From JASFTV01 sp050050615 (GTDB lineage Bacteria; Desulfobacterota; DSM-4660; Desulfatiglandales; HGW-15): a stretch of 14,253 nucleotides of DNA. The notes beneath the pieces were generated by a model. It saw only the letters and a list, made by a program, of their open reading frames with translations. It did no database searches and was not told the DNA's origin. Location of the stretch: positions 1-14,253 of the forward strand of contig JASFTV010000055.1 of assembly GCA_050050615.1 (NCBI GenBank), given 5' to 3'. The translations under genes were made by a program, and so were the position numbers. Of this stretch, positions 1-6,482 are shown in pieces (the first letter of the stretch is position 1; the number at the start of each line of letters is the position of its first letter).

Positions 1-252
1 TTCCTGCCCCCCGACTGCACGGTTAGAGATTGCTAAAAGGCCCGTACCCCTTGTCCCCAGAAGGAAATGTGGGGCGTGGTCAGTTCAAAAAAAGGGATGG
101 CCTTTCTAAGTGGGCAAAGGGATAGGGAAATAGGAGGGTAGCCATCCGAACACTTTTGATGGGTACCACTTGTCGGCTATGGGGGCTGAGTCTTCATAAA
201 ACACAGAGAGGAAGCGAAACCTCTCTCGGCGCAGGGCAAAAAGAAAAAATAT
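1..252. other. Non-coding leader region, possibly structured RNA
   Basis: I see no convincing reading frame here. On the + strand the bases can be paired as a long folded transcript: 6-11 with 181-186 (GCCCCC/GGGGGC) continued by 12-14 with 173-175, 44-49 with 161-166 (GTACCC/GGGTAC), 95-101 with 141-147 (GGATGGC/GCCATCC), and a small hairpin 55-59/70-74. A separate 7-bp hairpin (AGAGAGG/CCTCTCT, 205-211/220-226) lies just before the first gene. The size and the stem-bubble-stem outline are compatible with a 6S-type or other small RNA, but I do not recognise conserved sequence of any family and the pairing was found by eye. It could equally be an untranslated leader or degenerate sequence. 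Confidence 0.25.
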
Positions 253-270
253 GTGAGGATAATGGAAAAC

Positions 271-453
271 ATGAAATTGCTATTTTGTCTGCTTGGATTG
301 GTGTTGGTTGTTGAGGGCATTCCTTATTTCGTCTTCCCTGATAAAATGAAAAGATGGATGAAAAGAATTCAGGAGACCCCGGATTCATACCTGAGAGCCA
401 TCGGGTTTGCGGCCATGTGCCTTGGCCTCGCGATCGCATATTTGTCCAGGTAA
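271..453 (+). CDS. DUF2065 small inner-membrane protein (YjeT type)
   Basis: A 60-residue protein starting MKLLFCLLGLVLVVEG, with a hydrophobic segment at about 2-16, a central basic amphipathic part (DKMKRWMKRIQETPDSYLR) and a second hydrophobic segment at about 42-57 (GFAAMCLGLAIAYL). This two-helix layout, the GIPYFVFP turn and the length match DUF2065/YjeT proteins (about 60-65 residues), whose function is not known. The frame is also open from GTG 253 and ATG 262. I chose ATG 271 because family members begin at this point; GAGG at 255-258 lies 12 bases upstream of it, or 3 upstream of ATG 262, so ATG 262 is not excluded. It lies 62 bp upstream of queA and may be read with it. Confidence 0.75.
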   Translation: MKLLFCLLGLVLVVEGIPYFVFPDKMKRWMKRIQETPDSYLRAIGFAAMCLGLAIAYLSR

Positions 454-515
454 GAAAATCGTTTGACTTTGACGCCTGTTTTGATTAGTTTACACCGTTT
501 AATGTGTTTTTTCAG

Positions 516-1571
516 ATGTTCAGCATTGAGGATTACAACTACGACCTGCCTAAAGCACTGATAGCCCAAGTGCCTGCGTCGGGCCGCGACCAATCTCGCC
601 TCCTTGTTGTGGAGCGTCCTAAGAAGTCGCTTTCCGACCACTATTTTTTTGAACTTCCGCGGTTATTGAAGCCTGGTGATCTCCTGGTGATCAATAATAC
701 CAGGGTTGTTCCAGCCAGGCTTTTTGGCCGTAAAGAGACTGGCGGCCGAATCGAGCTACTGGTTGTGGAACATCCGAACGATGAAGCGCCAAAATCCGAG
801 ACCCGTTGGTGCCTTCTAAAATCTTCCAAGCGCCCCAAAAAGGGGAGTCGACTGTTCTTTGAATATGGCGTTTCCGGTCTGGTGGGAAATGTTGGAGATG
901 ATGGCCTCGTTCAGATCACCTTTCAAGGCCCTCCTTGGATCGATGCCCTGCTCGACCTAAAAGGCACGATGCCTCTACCGCCTTACATCAGAAGAGAACA
1001 TCATGACGGTCGATCAGTGATTGATCGAGAGAGATACCAGACGGTCTTTTCTACAAGAAGAGGGGCTGTGGCTGCGCCAACGGCAGGCCTCCATTTTACT
1101 GAACAACTGGTTGAAAAACTCAGTCAAGCGGGCATCTCTTTGACCGAACTGACTCTTCATATAGGGCACGGGACCTTTCGGCCGGTGAGAAGCAAGGATA
1201 TACGAAACCATAATCTTGGAGTAGAGGACTATATCATTGATTCAGAGACGGCGAATGCCATCAACACTTTCAAAAAGGAAGGCGGCCGTGTCATTGCCGT
1301 TGGAACGACCGTGGTAAGAGCCCTTGAAACCGTGGCAGGAACCCGGGGCGAAATTGCCCCTGGACAGGGAAAGACAAGTCTTTTGATTACTCCGGGATTT
1401 CAATTCAAGGTCATCGACGGATTGATAACCAATTTTCACCTGCCCAAGTCTTCTCTTCTCTTTCTCGTATCTGCTTTTGCCGGTCGAGAGCTCATCAGAG
1501 ACGCTTATGAATGGGCCATAGCTAAGGCCTACCGGTTCTATAGTTATGGTGATGCCATGCTGATTATCTGA
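516..1571 (+). CDS. queA: S-adenosylmethionine:tRNA ribosyltransferase-isomerase QueA
   Basis: QueA transfers and isomerises the ribosyl part of S-adenosylmethionine onto preQ1 in the anticodon wobble position of tRNA, giving epoxyqueuosine; it acts in the cytoplasm, one step after Tgt. The 351-residue product has the family blocks in order: GDLLVINNTRVVPARLFG (about 54-71), MPLPPYI (about 152-158), AVAAPTAGLHF (about 184-194), HIGHGTFRPV (about 215-224), VGTTVVRALE, PGFQFKVIDGLITNFHLP and a C-terminal RFYSYGDAML. It ends only two residues after that motif, a few residues shorter than E. coli QueA. ATG 516 is preferred over in-frame GTG 504 because MFSIEDYNYDLP fits the family N-terminus; neither has a clear Shine-Dalgarno sequence. 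A weak promoter-like pair (TTGACT 463-468, TAGTTT 486-491, spacing 17) lies upstream. tgt follows after 141 bp, so the two queuosine genes are paired. Confidence 0.97.
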   Translation: MFSIEDYNYDLPKALIAQVPASGRDQSRLLVVERPKKSLSDHYFFELPRLLKPGDLLVINNTRVVPARLFGRKETGGRIELLVVEHPNDEAPKSETRWCLLKSSKRPKKGSRLFFEYGVSGLVGNVGDDGLVQITFQGPPWIDALLDLKGTMPLPPYIRREHHDGRSVIDRERYQTVFSTRRGAVAAPTAGLHFTEQLVEKLSQAGISLTELTLHIGHGTFRPVRSKDIRNHNLGVEDYIIDSETANAINTFKKEGGRVIAVGTTVVRALETVAGTRGEIAPGQGKTSLLITPGFQFKVIDGLITNFHLPKSSLLFLVSAFAGRELIRDAYEWAIAKAYRFYSYGDAMLII

Positions 1572-1712
1572 TGCCTTACATTCGAATAGACACGTTTGAA
1601 GTATGTACGAACCTCTTGAAATTCACCGACGTTGTCCCTCCGTTGCTATTTCTTGACGGTCTTCATGCTTTTCCGACTCTCAATGGACAACTGAGGATGA
1701 GCCATTATTGTT

Positions 1713-2828
1713 TTGGAATTTAAGGTTCTTCAAAAATGCCGTACTTCCCGGGCGAGGTTGGGGGAAATGAAAACCCCCCACGGAGCATTTGAGACCCCCG
1801 TCTTTATGCCGGTAGGCACGCAAGGCTCGGTCAAAGCACTTTGCCCAGAAGACATGGAGAGGGTGGGCGTCAAGATCATATTGGCCAACACTTACCACCT
1901 TTATCTGAGGCCCGGACACCGTATTATCGAGACATTGGGCGGACTCCATCGCTTCATGAGCTGGAAAGGCCCCATCCTGACAGACAGTGGGGGTTTCCAA
2001 GTGTATAGCCTTTCCAAGCTGAGGACCATCTCGGAGGAGGGCGTCACCTTTCACTCCCACTTGGACGGCTCTAAGCACTTCATAGGCCCTAGAGAGGCTG
2101 TGGAGATCCAGAATGCCTTGGGGGCTGATATTATCATGGCTTTTGATGAATGTTCTCCCTACCCTGCGGATTATGAATATGTTTTGAATTCGGCGAGACT
2201 GACAAGCATGTGGGCTGAGGCATGCCTCGAATACAAGCAAAACGATTCTCAGGCCCTTTTTGGCATCGTGCAGGGCGGCATGTATCCTGACCTGAGGGAG
2301 CGCAGTGCCAAGGATTTGGTAGCTATGAACTTCGACGGCTACGCCTTGGGGGGACTCTCCGTGGGTGAAGACGGGGAGACCAGACAAAGGGTCATTTTGC
2401 AAACGATATCATTTCTCCCCGAGGATAAGCCTGTCTATCTCATGGGAGTGGGTACGCCTGAAGATATTATTGAAGCGGTCATACTCGGGGTAGATATGTT
2501 CGATTGTGTGATGCCCACACGAAACGCCAGAAACGGCGCCTTTTTTACCACCTCAGGGAGGATGACCATCAAAAATGCGCGTTACACGGATGATCATAGG
2601 CCTGTTGATGAAAGTTGCACGTGTTACACCTGCTCCCATTTCTCGAGGGCCTATTTGAGACACCTTTTTATGGCAAAAGAGCTTCTGGCCTACAGGTTGA
2701 ACAGTATCCACAATCTCCATTACTACATTCATTTGATGGCTGAGATACGCCATGCCCTGGGGGATGGGAAATTGCTTGAGTTTCGCAAGCGCTTTTACAA
2801 TCTACGAAGCGGCTCGGGTGCGGAATAG
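1713..2828 (+). CDS. tgt: Queuine/preQ1 tRNA-guanine transglycosylase Tgt
   Basis: Tgt swaps guanine 34 of tRNA for Asp, Asn, His and Tyr for preQ1, supplying the substrate of QueA. The 371-residue product carries TPVFMPVGTQGSVK (28-41), the substrate-pocket motif DSGGFQ (D91), FGIVQGG (183-189), the nucleophile motif DMFDCVMPTRNARNG (nucleophile D264) and the zinc site CxCxxC (C302, C304, C307) with H333 in the RLNSIHNLHYY block. Length and residue spacing match bacterial Tgt, so it should be active. The start is uncertain. An in-frame stop at 1698-1700 limits the choice, no ATG or GTG lies between it and the conserved N-terminus, and TTG 1713 is the only usual codon. GAGGA at 1693-1697 is 15 bases from TTG 1713 but 6 bases from an ATT codon at 1704. 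Confidence 0.97.
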   Translation: MEFKVLQKCRTSRARLGEMKTPHGAFETPVFMPVGTQGSVKALCPEDMERVGVKIILANTYHLYLRPGHRIIETLGGLHRFMSWKGPILTDSGGFQVYSLSKLRTISEEGVTFHSHLDGSKHFIGPREAVEIQNALGADIIMAFDECSPYPADYEYVLNSARLTSMWAEACLEYKQNDSQALFGIVQGGMYPDLRERSAKDLVAMNFDGYALGGLSVGEDGETRQRVILQTISFLPEDKPVYLMGVGTPEDIIEAVILGVDMFDCVMPTRNARNGAFFTTSGRMTIKNARYTDDHRPVDESCTCYTCSHFSRAYLRHLFMAKELLAYRLNSIHNLHYYIHLMAEIRHALGDGKLLEFRKRFYNLRSGSGAE

Positions 2829-2840
2829 ACGGTGCTCAAG

Positions 2841-2877
2841 TTGTTCCGCATCAATTCAGGTGCTATAATCACCTGAA
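2841..2877 (+). promoter_or_regulatory. Sigma70-type promoter with palindrome around the -10 box, before yajC
   Basis: TTGTTC (2841-2846) and a perfect TATAAT (2864-2869) are exactly 17 bp apart. The -10 box lies in the 7-base loop of an 8-bp perfect inverted repeat, TTCAGGTG (2855-2862) and CACCTGAA (2870-2877). Transcription would start near 2876, 31 bases before the yajC ATG. The layout suits a repressor that covers the -10 region. No T-run follows, so it does not look like a terminator for tgt, although an RNA hairpin role cannot be excluded. Confidence 0.7.
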
Positions 2878-2906
2878 CACTTAACCAAATGAGGGGAGGT
2901 TACAGA

Positions 2907-3236
2907 ATGGATTTTCTAGCGTACGCCATGGGAACAGGAGGCACAGGAGGAGGCCAGGGAGGGGGCTTTGGCGCTTTCGTCCCCCTGATCCTCATGTTTG
3001 CCATCTTCTATTTCTTGCTTATTCGACCGCAACAGAAAAAGGCGAAACAGCATAAAGCGATGCTCGCCGCCATGAAAAAGGGAGACAAGGTGGTGACTTC
3101 AGGGGGACTGCACGGTATTATTACTGGTTTAACTGCTGAAGTAGTCACCATGGAGATTGCGCCTAAGATAAGGGTTAAGGTCTCTCGAGGTTCCGTTGCA
3201 GGGATCCTTAGAAGTGACGAATCTGGCACGAGTTAA
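2907..3236 (+). CDS. yajC: Sec translocase accessory subunit YajC
   Basis: YajC is a small single-span membrane protein that associates with SecD and SecF beside the SecYEG channel. The 109-residue product has a glycine-rich N-terminus (8-22), one membrane helix (about 22-39, VPLILMFAIFYFLLIRPQ), the typical RPQQKK stretch (40-45) and a conserved cytoplasmic part with KGDKVVTSGGLHGII (58-72). ATG 2907 is chosen because GGAGGT at 2895-2900 is 6 bases upstream; an in-frame ATG at 2889 precedes that site and is less likely. It lies 78 bp after tgt with its own promoter candidate in the gap. In most bacteria secD follows directly; here a repeat element comes between them. Confidence 0.96.
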   Translation: MDFLAYAMGTGGTGGGQGGGFGAFVPLILMFAIFYFLLIRPQQKKAKQHKAMLAAMKKGDKVVTSGGLHGIITGLTAEVVTMEIAPKIRVKVSRGSVAGILRSDESGTS

Positions 3237-3240
3237 TCAA

Positions 3241-3635
3241 TGATAACCGATCATTCTTGTCCAAAAACGAATCGGTGCTTCGTGCGAGCCATGGGGGTCT
3301 CTTTTCAAAAACGAAGGGAATGCGGGAAGGGCTATGCGAACGGGGGCAGCGAGGGCGGGCGGAGCACCTTCGCAGCCAATTCCACGGAGGTCCTTCCATG
3401 GCGATTCCCAGGAGGCCTTCCGCCCGCCTGTCCCGCCCCTGCGGGGCCTCACCCATGGTCACATGCTGATTATCGGGCACCGGCTTTTCGTTTTTGAAAA
3501 GAGACCCCCATGGCTCACGGCTCGGTGCTCATGGGAACCTAAATTTTGAGCACTGCGGGGCATCGTGTAAAAACAGGCACTTAACTTGTTTAGTAGTGTG
3601 TTTTCGATTTGTTTTGGACAGCAGTGATAACCGAT
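3241..3635 (+). repeat. MITE-like repeat element inserted between yajC and secD
   Basis: An element of about 373 bp (3252-3624) is flanked by perfect 11-bp direct repeats TGATAACCGAT (3241-3251 and 3625-3635), as expected for a target-site duplication. Its ends are imperfect inverted repeats: TTGTCCAAAAACGAATCG at 3257-3274, against CTGTCCAAAACAAATCG read on the - strand from about 3622. Inside are 30-bp perfect inverted arms (3286-3315, 3487-3516) and a GC-rich middle that pairs partly with itself. It has no plausible gene; the overlapping short frames are low-complexity shadows. A second copy in opposite orientation is at 14059-14253. Removing the element plus one direct repeat leaves a 42-bp yajC-secD gap, normal for an operon. 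A non-autonomous element moved by a transposase encoded elsewhere is my inference. Confidence 0.8.
3286..3516. repeat. 30-bp perfect inverted arms inside the element
   Basis: Bases 3286-3315 (beginning GAGCCATGGGGGTCTC) are the exact reverse complement of 3487-3516. The 171 bases between them contain shorter nested pairs, such as GCGGGCGGA near 3355 with TCCGCCCGC near 3419. A transcript could fold into a very long hairpin. The core CATGGGGGTCTCTTTTC also occurs unchanged in the second copy near 14175, so it is the most conserved part of the family seen here. Confidence 0.85.
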
Positions 3636-3662
3636 ACAGGCTCAAACGCAGAGGAGTAGAGA

Positions 3663-5264
3663 GTGGCGAAGAACTTAGGCTGGCGCGCAGCAATCATAGG
3701 TTTTCTTGTTCTGGTTGCGTTTATTTACCTGACTCCTTCATTCAGCACGGATCTCCCTGCATGGTGGTCAAGCTTCTTGCCCGAGGAAAAAATTCACCTC
3801 GGTCTTGACCTCCAGGGTGGGGTCCATCTGATCCTGGAAGTGGAAGCAAAGAAGGCCGTTGAAAGCAACCTCGAAAGGATGGTGGAGGAGCTGAAGCATG
3901 ATCTTCGAAGGAACAAGATCAGGTACCTGGAGCTTAAGCGTTACGCCACGGAAGGCGTAAGGCTGACGCTCATGAGAGAAAAGGATGAAGAGGTTCTTCG
4001 GAATCTAATAGAGGGAAATTACCAGGATTTCAAAATAGAAACAATCGGCGTAGAGGCGGAGGGTATGGCGTTTGAGCTCATTCTGAGCAACAGGGCCAGG
4101 AGCCAGATTATGAAATTGGCGGCTGACCAGGCCTTAGAGACCATTAGGAACCGCATTGATCAGTTTGGCGTCACTGAACCGGATATCAGACCTCAGGAAG
4201 ATTACAGGATCTTGATCCAATTACCGGGCGTCAAAGACCCCAAGCGAGCTATTGATCTCATCGGCAAGACGGCTCTCCTAGAATTCAAGCTTGTTGACGA
4301 AGAGAATAGCCTGGAGGAGGCTCTCAAAGGGAATATTCCCCTGGGCGACGAAATTCTCTACCAAACCGCAGTCGACCCGAAAACCGGCGGCAAGAGAAAG
4401 ATTCCCTATTTGCTGAAGAGAAGGACGCTCCTCACTGGAGAGTACATCACCGATGCCAGGGTACAGATTGATACGCGATACAACGAACCCTATGTCTCCC
4501 TATCCTTTGATGCCCGTGGCGCAAGACTGTTTGAGCGGATCACTGGAGAGAATATAGAGAAAAAACTGGCCATCGTACTTGACAACAATGTCTACTCTGC
4601 TCCCGTGATACGGGATAAAATCTCCGGTGGGAGAGCCCAGATTACTGGATATTTCACCATGGATGAGGCAAGGGACCTGGCCATTGTTTTAAGGGCGGGT
4701 GCCCTCCCTGCACCGGTAAAGATATTGGAAGAGAGGACAGTCGGTCCCTCTTTGGGCAAGGATTCAATTGAAAAGGGATTCAAGTCCACAATCATCGGGG
4801 GCGTGGTGGTCATTTCCTTTATGGCGCTTTACTACGGTCTTTCCGGCCTGTTCGCTGACCTAGCGCTTCTACTAAACATGCTTTTTGTCATGGCGGGCCT
4901 GGCCTTCTTCGGCGCCACCCTGACCCTGCCAGGGATCGCTGGTATCATACTCACCATAGGTATGTCCGTTGATGCCAATGTTCTCATTTTTGAACGAATA
5001 CGAGAAGAACTAAGGGTCGGGAAACCTTCCAGGGCGGCTATTGAAGCAGGGTACGCAAAGGCTTTGGTCACCATTCTGGATGCCAATGTCACCACATTTA
5101 TCGCCGCCCTCGTGCTTTTTCAGTTTGGGACCGGTCCGGTGAAAGGCTTTGCCGTGACGCTCAGCATCGGTATTGTGGCAAGCTTTGTCACCGCGGTCTT
5201 CGGAACCCGAATCATCTTTGATTATCTTTTCGTTAACCGAAAGTGGAAGAAGATGAGCATCTGA
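3663..5264 (+). CDS. secD: Protein translocase subunit SecD
   Basis: SecD works with SecF in the inner membrane, using the proton gradient to pull exported proteins from SecYEG to the outer side. The 533-residue product has an N-terminal helix (about 9-25), the HLGLDLQGGVHLILEVE motif (45-61), a large outer domain including QFGVTEPDIRPQ (167-178) and LPGVKDP, then five membrane helices from about 374 to 517. GMSVDANVLIFERIREEL (433-450, with D437) and LDANVTTFIAALVLF (472-486) are the ion-pathway and helix motifs of the family. At 533 residues it lacks the extra outer-domain length of E. coli SecD (615). The start is GTG 3663 with GAGGAG 6 bases upstream. The repeat element ends only 27 bp before it, so secD may depend on read-through from the yajC promoter or on sequence in the element. 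Confidence 0.97.
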   Translation: MAKNLGWRAAIIGFLVLVAFIYLTPSFSTDLPAWWSSFLPEEKIHLGLDLQGGVHLILEVEAKKAVESNLERMVEELKHDLRRNKIRYLELKRYATEGVRLTLMREKDEEVLRNLIEGNYQDFKIETIGVEAEGMAFELILSNRARSQIMKLAADQALETIRNRIDQFGVTEPDIRPQEDYRILIQLPGVKDPKRAIDLIGKTALLEFKLVDEENSLEEALKGNIPLGDEILYQTAVDPKTGGKRKIPYLLKRRTLLTGEYITDARVQIDTRYNEPYVSLSFDARGARLFERITGENIEKKLAIVLDNNVYSAPVIRDKISGGRAQITGYFTMDEARDLAIVLRAGALPAPVKILEERTVGPSLGKDSIEKGFKSTIIGGVVVISFMALYYGLSGLFADLALLLNMLFVMAGLAFFGATLTLPGIAGIILTIGMSVDANVLIFERIREELRVGKPSRAAIEAGYAKALVTILDANVTTFIAALVLFQFGTGPVKGFAVTLSIGIVASFVTAVFGTRIIFDYLFVNRKWKKMSI

Positions 5265-5404
5265 TGGGTGGCTGGCTACTTGATACATGATTCTGGATCG
5301 GTGGTGTGGAAAAGTCCAGATAGACTTAGGCAAATGCCATTTTTTGATCTTCGAGACACTAAGCACTTCAGCTCACTTTAGCGACTCACAAAGGTAGGTC
5401 ACAT

Positions 5405-6469
5405 ATGCAGTTTATCAAGCCGGGAATCAACATCAATTTCATTGGAAGAAGGAAAATCGCGTTCGTTTTTTCTGCGATCTTGATTATTGCCACCTTTATT
5501 TTGCTTCTATTGCGCGGTGGACCCAATTACGGTGTCGATTTTTCCGGCGGCGTTGTCATTCAGGTCAAATTGGATGAAGAGCACACAGCGTCCAATATCA
5601 GAGAGGCCCTCAAGCCCATTCAACTTCAAGACAGCATCATTCAGGAATTTGGCGAAGAGAAGGCATTTGAATACTTGATAAGGGTCCGGAGGACGGATAT
5701 GCAGTTGGCGGGCCTGAACGAAAAGGTAAAAGAGGCTTTAATTGCTTATTCCGGCCAAGGTGTTGAGATAAGGCGGGTTGAAATGGTCGGTCCAAAGGTT
5801 GGCGAAGACCTCCGCCAGAAAGCTCTGTTTGCCATTTTTTACGCTATCCTCTTTATTGCTATCTACATTTCAGGCCGATTCGAACTCAAATGGCTCATGA
5901 GCATTATCATGGCTTTGTGTCTCATTTTGGCCGTTTATGTCGCTTCCATTATCGGCATTGGGGTTACCTGGCTCATCGTTATTGCGTTGCTCGTTACCCT
6001 TGGTCTGTGTTGGTTCCTTAAACTGAAATACGCCCTAGGCGCTATTATTGCCCTTATCCATGATGTTACGATTACAATCGGCGCTTTTGCGCTTACCAAC
6101 AGGGAGATTTCCCTCCCCATCATAGCCGCCCTTCTCACCATCGTCGGGTATTCCCTCAACGATACGATTATTGTCTTCGACAGAATCAGGGAAAATTTGA
6201 GCCGCTTCCGAAGGCGAAACTTTGAAGAGGTGATGAATGCCAGCATCAACGAAACCCTAAGCAGAACCATTCTGACCTCCTCAACGACATTAATCGTGGT
6301 GATATTTCTTTTCATTATGGGGGGCGCCGTCATTCATGATTTTGCATTTGCTTTGTTGATCGGCATTTTCGTGGGAACCTATTCCTCCATTTTCGTGGCC
6401 AGCCCTGTACTTCTAGCCTGGGAAGGCAGGTTTTCTGAAAGGGTCAAAGTTAAGAAGCATTTCCGCTGA
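5405..6469 (+). CDS. secF: Protein translocase subunit SecF with an extra membrane segment
   Basis: SecF is the partner of SecD in proton-driven late steps of export. The 354-residue product has helix 1 (about 17-37), PNYGVDFSGGVVIQVK (40-55), VEMVGPKVGEDL (125-136), helix 2 (about 139-156), IALIHDVTITIGAFAL (215-230), GYSLNDTIIVFDRIREN (248-264) and closing helices to about 337. Compared with E. coli SecF, in which RFEW is followed directly by the LALGVVIALAHD block, about 45 residues (164-208) are inserted here, mostly hydrophobic and enough for two more helices. Start ATG 5405 has a modest AGGT 5 bases upstream. The 140-bp gap after secD shows no clear signal. The TPR gene begins 13 bp after the stop. 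Confidence 0.96.
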   Translation: MQFIKPGININFIGRRKIAFVFSAILIIATFILLLLRGGPNYGVDFSGGVVIQVKLDEEHTASNIREALKPIQLQDSIIQEFGEEKAFEYLIRVRRTDMQLAGLNEKVKEALIAYSGQGVEIRRVEMVGPKVGEDLRQKALFAIFYAILFIAIYISGRFELKWLMSIIMALCLILAVYVASIIGIGVTWLIVIALLVTLGLCWFLKLKYALGAIIALIHDVTITIGAFALTNREISLPIIAALLTIVGYSLNDTIIVFDRIRENLSRFRRRNFEEVMNASINETLSRTILTSSTTLIVVIFLFIMGGAVIHDFAFALLIGIFVGTYSSIFVASPVLLAWEGRFSERVKVKKHFR

Positions 6470-6482
6470 AAAGGAACGGTGA

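Noticed and set aside
205..250. Possible preQ1 riboswitch upstream of queA: hairpin followed by an A-rich tail
   Set aside because: The preQ1-I loop sequence and the tail able to pair with that loop are not present, and it precedes DUF2065 rather than a preQ1 synthesis gene.
3240..3549. Several overlapping + strand frames of 70-104 codons within the repeat element
   Set aside because: They lie in a GC-rich palindromic non-coding element, overlap in several frames, lack good ribosome sites and look like no protein family.
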